From: a virus
Length of the DNA: 20,829 nt
Virus record (IMG/VR): IMGVR_UViG_3300025645_000567
Location: 1-20,829 of that record
Strand: one strand, 5' to 3'
Under the pieces are notes generated by a model, which worked only from the letters and a program-made list of their open reading frames with translations, made no database searches and had not been told where the DNA came from. A program made the translations under genes and the position numbers. Below are positions 15,365-20,829 of the stretch, one piece after another (within the stretch, counting starts at the first letter, position 1; every line of letters starts with the position of its first letter).

Positions 15365-16285
15365 CTACCTATCAAAGTTTTTTAATAATACTGCGTCTAT
15401 TGTTGATGCACTACGAGCTACATAACATAATATATCTACATCACTAGCTCCTGTACTTAATGTTGGTACTGCTGCAGATACAAACTGCCAAGCTGTGTTA
15501 TAAGCTAAAGTTCTTGAACCTGTACCATCTTGTATAACATGTATCTGTCCTGATTGTCCTGCAGTACAATTTGTAGGTAGTTCTAATGTTCTATTACCAC
15601 CTATAGTAACTAAGAAGTTATTACCTTTAGCAAAATCAACTGCTATACTTGCTGCATCTGTTAATGTTAATATAGGATTATAAGCACGAGAAGATGTACC
15701 TACAATTAAACTTCCTTGTTTTATATGTAAGTCAGCAGCTACTATTGAAGAAGTAGCTGAAGTTCTTACATATCTTAAATCTGCTAAAGATACATCAGCA
15801 ACATTAGTAGCACATACTCCTATATCTGCAGAAGCTGCTGTACCTAATCCTAAACCTGCTGCATTAGTAGAGTATACACTTCCATCTGTATCTACTACTA
15901 CTTGTGTTATAGCTCCTTGTGGAATAGTAAGACCATCACCAGGTGCTGTTTTTATTTTAATTACATTAGTTGTTGTTGTATATGTTGCTTGGTTATTAAT
16001 TACATATCCTTTTGTAACATTAGGAATAACCATTGTTATAGTAGTATGAGCACCACCTACAGTTCCATTAGCTTCAATAAAAGCGTTACGTGGTACATCA
16101 GAACCTCCATCTACTGCAGATAATGTTACAGTAGCATTAGCACCTAACGCTACAGTTGTATAACCTGCAATAGCATCATCAACAAGACTAATGACTCCAT
16201 TATTTAAAACTGTACCCCAAGAGTTAGGATTATCTCCATCTCCTTGTTGAGTAAGTCTTATTCTAGTTGTATATGATGCTGCCAT
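15365..16285 (-). CDS. tail fibre protein with TRIRLTQQGDG N-terminal domain
   Basis: This is a 306-aa protein. Residues 1-140 carry a well-known marine-phage fibre N-terminus: YTTRIRLTQQGDGDNPNSWG, then LNNGVISLVDDAIAGYTTV, AVDGGSDVPRNAFIEANG and VIPNVTKGYVINN. This part probably attaches the fibre to the virion. Residues 145-220 form a short shaft. Residues 225-306 are a C-terminal beta module (NRTLELPTNCTAGQSGQIHV, then QDGTGSRTLAYNTAWQF, then PTLSTGASDVDILCY). The same module ends the fibre at 19904-20829, so two fibre genes share a tip or trimerisation domain. It starts behind a perfect AGGAG at 6 bases. Its TAG stop lies between the two halves of the next gene's AGG-rich leader. A receptor-binding or baseplate-like role is inferred. 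Confidence 0.8.
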   Translation of the reverse strand: MAASYTTRIRLTQQGDGDNPNSWGTVLNNGVISLVDDAIAGYTTVALGANATVTLSAVDGGSDVPRNAFIEANGTVGGAHTTITMVIPNVTKGYVINNQATYTTTTNVIKIKTAPGDGLTIPQGAITQVVVDTDGSVYSTNAAGLGLGTAASADIGVCATNVADVSLADLRYVRTSATSSIVAADLHIKQGSLIVGTSSRAYNPILTLTDAASIAVDFAKGNNFLVTIGGNRTLELPTNCTAGQSGQIHVIQDGTGSRTLAYNTAWQFVSAAVPTLSTGASDVDILCYVARSASTIDAVLLKNFDR

Positions 16286-16291
16286 TATTTG

Positions 16292-16297
16292 CTCCTA
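16292..16297 (-). promoter_or_regulatory. stop codon fused with Shine-Dalgarno (TAGGAG)
   Basis: TAGGAG on the minus strand contains both the TAG stop of the 113-aa gene and the AGGAG ribosome site of the 306-aa fibre, 6 bases before its ATG. A ribosome ending on the first gene is placed on the site for the second, so re-initiation is likely. Confidence 0.65.
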
Positions 16298-16636
16298 TTG
16301 TATTGTTTCTACTGTGCTATTAATGTCATAGTTAGATCCACTATGATCTGCTCCTATTAAAGCACATGAAAATCTTTCTCCATTTGTTATTACGATTGTC
16401 CATGCTCCATTATTATCATTAACGAATAATTCTATAAGTTCATTATCACTATTTACTGCCCACCATTTACGTGCTTCTTTATGTTCAGTATTTAAATTGT
16501 TTACAAGATCAGTATGTGAAGCACATAATAATGTTTTCATATATGTTCTTGTTTCTGTTTTAATTCCTTCTTGAGCTTTTACATTTACTATAAAACTTAA
16601 TAATCCTGCTACTATTCCTATAATAATATATTTCAT
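16295..16636 (-). CDS. small exported protein
   Basis: This is a 113-aa protein with a signal peptide at residues 1-21 (MKYIIIGIVAGLLSFIVNVKA|Q). The mature part has two cysteines (38 and 91) able to form one disulphide, a KEARKWWAV stretch, then ELIELFVNDNNGAWTIVIT and ERFSCALIG, suggesting a small alpha-beta periplasmic domain. Similar small exported proteins with a C...GxWT...SC pattern occur in other marine phages, but no function is known to me. It lies between the fibre chaperone and the second fibre, with AGGA 7 bases before its ATG that is part of the KLGT codons of the upstream gene. Possible roles are modification of the host envelope or exclusion of other phages; neither is shown by the sequence. 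Confidence 0.68.
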   Translation of the reverse strand: MKYIIIGIVAGLLSFIVNVKAQEGIKTETRTYMKTLLCASHTDLVNNLNTEHKEARKWWAVNSDNELIELFVNDNNGAWTIVITNGERFSCALIGADHSGSNYDINSTVETIQ

Positions 16637-16637
16637 A

Positions 16638-17303
16638 TTATGTTCCTAATTTTGTCCATGAATCTATAGTTGCTATTTGATCTACTGTTTTATCTTCGTT
16701 ATATGTTGTTGTATGTAATGCTATAAATGCATTCATATCTGCTGCATTAGTTATTGCTGTTTCTATTCTAGTTGCATCAGAACGTATTGCATTTCTCCAT
16801 GTTTGTATATTAGATGGTATTGCTGTACCTGCATCTGCTTTACGTATTATATACCAATCTGTTTGTGCTAAGTATCCTGCTTGTTGTGCTTTAACTTTTT
16901 GTATAGCATTATATTTTAAACCTCTTGTAATTATTTGATTACCCTCTGCATCTAATTTTGGATCGTTAGCATTTGTGCCATCTGGTGCTTGACCACTATC
17001 TATTTGAGATTGTGTCCATACTTCATTAACATCTTCTAAAGCTCTATCAGCAGCTTTAACTCCAATAGTTCTTATAACACTATTACCATCTTCTGCTATT
17101 GCATCTGAATGATTATGTTCTACATAATAATTAGTATTAAGATGTGATCCTGAAATAACTATAGGTACAATACCTAAATCTTTACGTTGTGTATCTGTCC
17201 ATATTGTAAATATTTGAGAAGAATAACGTACATTATTTAATACTATAGATTTTTTTCTATCATAGTATTCTACTATTTTATTATCTTCTATTCGTGCCCA
17301 CAT
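16638..17303 (-). CDS. tail-fibre assembly / chaperone-like protein (probable)
   Basis: This is a 221-aa protein. It begins MWARIEDNKIVEYYDRKKSI, a short beta-rich start common to phage fibre-accessory proteins. The C-terminal part holds LAQTDWYIIRKADAGTAIPSNIQTWRNAIR (145-174, here given as its key blocks QTDWYIIR, IPSNI and WRNAIR). This is the LLAxTDW...R...P...YRxALR pattern of fibre assembly chaperones and DUF4376/tail assembly chaperone families. Such proteins help trimerise or mature the adjacent adhesin and may stay on the virion. It sits immediately after the LamG-SPRY adhesin gene, which agrees. Its AGGA ribosome site overlaps the TAG stop of that gene. Confidence 0.65.
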   Translation of the reverse strand: MWARIEDNKIVEYYDRKKSIVLNNVRYSSQIFTIWTDTQRKDLGIVPIVISGSHLNTNYYVEHNHSDAIAEDGNSVIRTIGVKAADRALEDVNEVWTQSQIDSGQAPDGTNANDPKLDAEGNQIITRGLKYNAIQKVKAQQAGYLAQTDWYIIRKADAGTAIPSNIQTWRNAIRSDATRIETAITNAADMNAFIALHTTTYNEDKTVDQIATIDSWTKLGT

Positions 17304-17310
17304 ATTTTAT

Positions 17311-17315
17311 TCCTA
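17311..17315 (-). promoter_or_regulatory. stop codon fused with Shine-Dalgarno (TAGGA)
   Basis: TAGGA contains the TAG stop of the 863-aa adhesin and the AGGA ribosome site of the chaperone-like gene, 7 bases before its ATG at 17303. The arrangement suggests that adhesin and helper are translated in a coupled way. Confidence 0.6.
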
Positions 17316-19904
17316 TCTTGCTGTTGCGTATTTAAATGGATTATGTGCCATTGCTAAGTAGATATAAGTTTTACCACTTTGATTGGTTCTACCTCCATTA
17401 TATTTACACTTAAAACCATTACTAAGTATGTCTATTTCATCTAAATCTGTTCTTTCTGCATCAGATAAATCTGCTTGTAAAATACGTTCTGAAAGGTTAT
17501 GGGGATCTCTTTTAGTATCAAAGATAGTCCACTCTGCACCACCATCTGTCATTTTAGTCATAACCCATGCAGGTTTTAAACCTGTATAAACAAATGCACC
17601 ATCTGTAGAACCATTGCCTATGTATGACCCTGTTCTGATATAGCCTTCACAGTTTGCAAAACAATAAGCTATAAAAGATGCTCCTGAAGGATCATTAGAA
17701 TTACCATTATTATCTACTGTTACTAATGAAGTAGTTGGTTCTGTATTATTCCATATTTCACTACCAGTATAGACAGAAGCATTACTATTAAGGTACATAT
17801 ATTTTGTAGCTCCTAAAGATGAATGATAAGTAACCCAACTGGCTGTTGCACTATATTTTTTTAATATAATAAAATCTGGTTTTGCTGAAAGACCATGTGC
17901 CCATGTTTGATTAGCACTTCCATTAGCTGTATATTTTACAATAGAAAAATGACCAGATGGATCAACTTGTACTGTACTTGTTATATCTCCAGTTGCATTA
18001 CTTGATGTTGTTCCACCATTTGCTCTCCAATGCCATGAAGCATAAGTAGTAGAACTACTATTAGTTAAACTTGTTCCTGCACTTGTATTAGTTCCTCTAT
18101 TAACTGAAAAACCACTTGAATCACTAGCAGAAAAATAACCATTACCTGAATTATCTCCTCCTCCTCCTTCAGCCCAAGTTCCATCACTTCCTAATGCTTT
18201 CAAAGTTGCATAACCTCTATTAGTATCATATAGAGTATGTTGATATCCATGACTTCTTTGTTTAGCCCAAGAAAAATCAGGTTTAAAATTTAATGTAAAA
18301 CTACGAGTTGTATTACCATCACCTGTCCATGTAAAAGCTTGAAACAATTTCTGTGGATAATTGTCGTCAGTCTGTGCAGGGTCTACTGCATCTGCTGTTG
18401 GAAGGTTACCAGAACACAATGCAAGGAAGGCTGAAGGTGGATCATAGAAAAAATTGCCATAACCTGTGTCATCACTATTGCCTTGTGCTGTTTCAGTTCC
18501 TGCAAAAGTTCCATCTTGTCCAAAATTGGCACATGAAGAACTGGAACTACTACTGTCATACTCTTGAATTGATGGATTAATACTAAAGCCAGTACCAGTC
18601 CATGATTGTTGTGGATTAGCTCCTGTAGCAGGATTTCCAGAATTAAACCATGATCCATTTTTACCATACCATACTTTTTTATTATCTACATCTAATGCAA
18701 TCATCATTTTATCACCTGCACTAAATCCAGCTAAACCAGTTTCTACTTCTGTAACAGTTCCCCAAATTGTTGAATCAAAATCTCTTAAAAAATTACTAGA
18801 ATTACCTGCATAATAAAGTAAATTTCTAGGTCCTCCTGTAGTTGTAGCTTGTGTAGCACTAGCACTACCTGCTGATATACCTGGACCTGGAACAGAATAC
18901 CTCATGCTTATCATACGTACTTCCCAATACCATTTACCAGATGTAACACCCATAGTTGCTAAGGAACAACCCTCATCACCAGTAGTAGTACCTGTGGTTT
19001 TTAAATTACCTTCTGATAAAGATATATAACTTCCAGCAGTTAAAGGATTATACGTAGCAAAATTACCACCATTAGAATCAGCGTTGAAGGTTGGAGAGTC
19101 TAGCATCTGGTCGTGTGCAGAAATATTAGATAAAGTAAAATCATTATTATTACCTGATGAATCATTACCTAAATCAGAACTTGATTCAAATTTTAAATAA
19201 CATCCATTATTACCAAACGTAAGCCCACTTGGATCTTTAGGAATCCATACACCATTTTTTGTTTCTCCAAAATCAGAAATGTCATTTTGTGTTCCATCTA
19301 TAAATACATATTCAGCAATATATCCATCAAAAGGAAGATAAGCATTTCCTCCAGAATCACCTCCTGAACCTACAAATAGTTTATGACCACTTGTGTTCAT
19401 AAGAAAATCAGAATTTTGAGTTGAATAAAAAGATGGTGTAAAACCAGTACCCCAATCTGTATACTGTACTCCATTAAAATATATTTTATTTCTATTTGAA
19501 TCTGTTCCTTGTGTTGAATCTTGAGCAATTACTATGTGCATCCAGCCAGTAGGATCACGAAACACAGCATTACTTTCTAAAACAACAGTAGGACTACCAG
19601 GGTCTTGTAAATAATAAAATTTATCAGGATCATTACCATCACCACCAAAAGTAATAAATGTATAGTCTCCAGAAGCACCACTTCCTGTCATACCATACCT
19701 AGCTGCACCAAGTTTACTTCTTTTTACCCAAAAGCTTATAGTACATTTATCTACATTTGTAGGTGTTCCTTGTGTATGATACATATGTGCTGTTGCTGAA
19801 GAATTAAATCTAACACTATTAGCTATTTGATGACTATAAAAATCACCACCTGCTGATGCTGCTGCTGCTGCAGCTCCCATTAAATTATTTTGAAATACAC
19901 CCAT
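17313..19904 (-). CDS. receptor-binding adhesin with LamG-like, SPRY-like and DUF7483-like domains
   Basis: This is an 863-aa protein. Residues 9-20 are an Ala run from five GCA codons after one GCT, a possible slippage site. Residues 50-225 look like a LamG/concanavalin-like domain: CTISFWVKRSKLG, GWMHIVIAQDS, KIYFNGVQ and FDGYIAEYVFIDG. Residues 290-465 look like a SPRY domain: GKWYWEVRM, GDKMMIALDVDNKKVWYGKNG and a Ser run (451-457). Residues 485-501 are the linker PPSAFLALCSGNLPT. Residues 525-630 resemble DUF7483 (FSWAKQRSHGYQHTLYDTNRG, then YASWHWRANGG), and 650-863 partly repeat that plan (PDFIILKK, WVTYHSSLG) to the end NPFKYATAR. All three are beta-sandwich folds suited to glycan or protein binding, so it is probably the main host-recognition protein. 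The ATG overlaps the upstream fibre stop (TAATG). Confidence 0.8.
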   Translation of the reverse strand: MGVFQNNLMGAAAAAASAGGDFYSHQIANSVRFNSSATAHMYHTQGTPTNVDKCTISFWVKRSKLGAARYGMTGSGASGDYTFITFGGDGNDPDKFYYLQDPGSPTVVLESNAVFRDPTGWMHIVIAQDSTQGTDSNRNKIYFNGVQYTDWGTGFTPSFYSTQNSDFLMNTSGHKLFVGSGGDSGGNAYLPFDGYIAEYVFIDGTQNDISDFGETKNGVWIPKDPSGLTFGNNGCYLKFESSSDLGNDSSGNNNDFTLSNISAHDQMLDSPTFNADSNGGNFATYNPLTAGSYISLSEGNLKTTGTTTGDEGCSLATMGVTSGKWYWEVRMISMRYSVPGPGISAGSASATQATTTGGPRNLLYYAGNSSNFLRDFDSTIWGTVTEVETGLAGFSAGDKMMIALDVDNKKVWYGKNGSWFNSGNPATGANPQQSWTGTGFSINPSIQEYDSSSSSSSCANFGQDGTFAGTETAQGNSDDTGYGNFFYDPPSAFLALCSGNLPTADAVDPAQTDDNYPQKLFQAFTWTGDGNTTRSFTLNFKPDFSWAKQRSHGYQHTLYDTNRGYATLKALGSDGTWAEGGGGDNSGNGYFSASDSSGFSVNRGTNTSAGTSLTNSSSTTYASWHWRANGGTTSSNATGDITSTVQVDPSGHFSIVKYTANGSANQTWAHGLSAKPDFIILKKYSATASWVTYHSSLGATKYMYLNSNASVYTGSEIWNNTEPTTSLVTVDNNGNSNDPSGASFIAYCFANCEGYIRTGSYIGNGSTDGAFVYTGLKPAWVMTKMTDGGAEWTIFDTKRDPHNLSERILQADLSDAERTDLDEIDILSNGFKCKYNGGRTNQSGKTYIYLAMAHNPFKYATAR

Positions 19905-20829
19905 TATGCATACGCCTGTGAAATTATCATTTGAATATCTCCACCTACTCCATCACTTGAAGCAGAAACTATTATGTAATCTAATCTATCTACAGCACCA
20001 TTAGCTGTTGACATGGTTGGATCTGTACCACCTATAAACTTAAAGTCTGCGTGATAAGCCATTGTACCACTTCCTCCACTCTGTGTCAAGAAAATACTTC
20101 CTGTTTGTCCATCACGACAACCAATAGGTTGAGCTAAAGTATGAGCTGCTGTAACTGTTGTACTAAAGTTTTGACATGCACCAAAGTTTAATGATACAGA
20201 TGTTACACCATTAATAGCTGTTGCACATACAACTGCTGCAGCACTTTTAGTTAATTGTAATTGACCTTCTAAACTTGTATTACCTGATACTCTTACAGTT
20301 CCTAAGAAACCAGAGTTACCAGTTATTGTTGTAGTACCTGTTATTTTAGCAGTACCTACTAATTGTGTATTACCACTAACACATACATCTCCATCAAACT
20401 CTGCTTTCCCACCAACAACTAATCCTGCTTCTAAACTTGTAGCACCACTAACTCTAACTGTACCTAAGAAACCTGCTGCACCACTTACTGTAGCTGTTCC
20501 TAATAAATTAACTGCACCACCTACTGATAAAGCTCCTCCAACTGACATTGCTCCTGCAACTGTAGCAGTACCACCTACAAAAATATCACCTGATACACAA
20601 ACATCATTATCAAAATCTACTTTATCACCAAATGTTTTATTAGTAAATGTTTGTGTTGCTGCAAGACCTGCTAGTGTATCTGCAGTTGCTGGCATTACTA
20701 AAGCTATATTACCAGAGAAGGTTGAATGTGCAGGTGCTTTTAATGCAGCATAATGTGCATTACCTGATTCACAATACATTCTAAGTTCTGATTGTGAACC
20801 TGTATTTTTTAAATCTATAATACCACCAC
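19904..20829 (-). CDS. tail fibre with hexapeptide-repeat shaft (5' end outside window)
   Basis: The visible part is 307 residues. An ATG at 20779 is not the start: the frame is open to the window edge and upstream codons read GGIIDLKNTGSQSELR, continuing into MYCESGNAHYAALKAPAHS. Together these form the IDLKNxGSQSExRxYCE...NAHYAALxAP block common in marine-phage fibres. It is followed by LVMPATADTLAGLAATQTFTN. A shaft of regular six-residue repeats comes next. The C-terminal 80 residues (CRDGQTGSIFLTQ, then GTMAYHADFKFIGG, then PTMSTANGAVDRLDY) are related to the end of the fibre at 15365-16285. It is probably a trimeric fibre in which the shaft spaces the attachment domain from the tip. Confidence 0.82.
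   Translation of the reverse strand, partial: GGIIDLKNTGSQSELRMYCESGNAHYAALKAPAHSTFSGNIALVMPATADTLAGLAATQTFTNKTFGDKVDFDNDVCVSGDIFVGGTATVAGAMSVGGALSVGGAVNLLGTATVSGAAGFLGTVRVSGATSLEAGLVVGGKAEFDGDVCVSGNTQLVGTAKITGTTTITGNSGFLGTVRVSGNTSLEGQLQLTKSAAAVVCATAINGVTSVSLNFGACQNFSTTVTAAHTLAQPIGCRDGQTGSIFLTQSGGSGTMAYHADFKFIGGTDPTMSTANGAVDRLDYIIVSASSDGVGGDIQMIISQAYA
20258..20599 (-). repeat. 19 tandem hexapeptide units in the fibre shaft
   Basis: These 342 bases encode 19 consecutive units of six residues with the pattern x-[VLIF]-x-G-x-x. Examples are CVSGDI, SVGGAL, GFLGTV, RVSGAT and KITGTT. Position 2 is hydrophobic in all 19 and position 4 is Gly in 18; the exception is SLEAGL. GFLGTV-RVSG occurs twice, 54 residues apart, and FDxDV-CVSG twice, 72 residues apart, both multiples of six. 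At DNA level the two GFLGTV copies lie near 20290-20311 and 20452-20473. This indicates a beta-helical shaft grown by unit duplication. Confidence 0.8.

Noticed and set aside
18383-18667. 94-codon minus-strand ORF inside the adhesin gene
   Set aside because: It is in another frame of the SPRY-coding region, is rich in His/Gln/Leu without a fold, and the adhesin frame is continuous and convincing.
20777-20779. ATG as the true start of the rightmost fibre
   Set aside because: The reading frame continues upstream to the window edge with residues that complete a fibre motif common in marine phages, so this Met is internal.
1-20829. Integrase, attachment site or other lysogeny signal
   Set aside because: No recombinase, repressor, tRNA or direct repeat of attachment type was seen; the window gives no evidence of a temperate phage.

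Overview
The window is a dense, AT-rich piece of a tailed bacteriophage (Caudoviricetes) genome. It shows no host chromosomal genes, tRNAs, insertion sequences or integration genes. The protein families are those of marine, metagenome-type phages: a fibre with the TRIRLTQQGDG...NSWG N-terminus, a LamG/SPRY adhesin, a phage-borne A-type Fe-S carrier, and a giant polyvalent-like internal protein. A P22 gp10-like tail-hub candidate, large glycine/alanine-rich internal proteins and the absence of any tape-measure, sheath or tube gene suggest a short-tailed (podovirus-like) phage. The low GC fits hosts such as Pelagibacterales or other marine Alphaproteobacteria. Host and morphology are inference.

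Layout. About 640 bases at the left read on the + strand: the end of an unidentified gene (2-166), a doubtful tiny membrane ORF, and the small terminase subunit (236-643). The rest, 644 to the right edge, is one unbroken minus-strand operon read from right to left. The two blocks meet tail to tail with zero bases between their stop codons. Portal, capsid, large terminase and replication genes are not in the window.

In order of transcription, the minus-strand operon holds five groups. (1) Receptor binding: a hexapeptide-repeat fibre whose 5' end lies outside the window (19904-20829), a LamG-SPRY adhesin (17313-19904), a probable fibre chaperone (16638-17303), a small exported protein (16295-16636) and a second fibre (15365-16285). 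(2) Tail hub: a gp10-like protein with an inserted FCCH-like beta domain (13484-15361), a 95-aa structural protein, and a 51-codon ORF that ends at an amber codon but stays open to the next gene. (3) Internal/ejection proteins: 485, 827 and 1491 aa. The largest carries a methyltransferase-like Rossmann segment and three QTLF motifs at its two ends. (4) Lysis: a one-TM coiled-coil protein (holin candidate) and a T4-lysozyme-like endolysin. (5) A terminal cluster: an IscA/ErpA-type Fe-S carrier, two exported proteins whose genes overlap out of frame, and a membrane-anchored coiled-coil protein.

Junctions are very tight. Several are one-base TAATG overlaps. At three others the upstream TAG stop lies inside or beside the next gene's Shine-Dalgarno sequence. 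This implies strong translational coupling along one late transcript.

Most worth a second look are the methyltransferase-like domain inside a virion-cluster protein, the amber-interrupted ORF, the Fe-S carrier in the lysis region, the phage-encoded set of exported proteins, and the 19-unit hexapeptide shaft.
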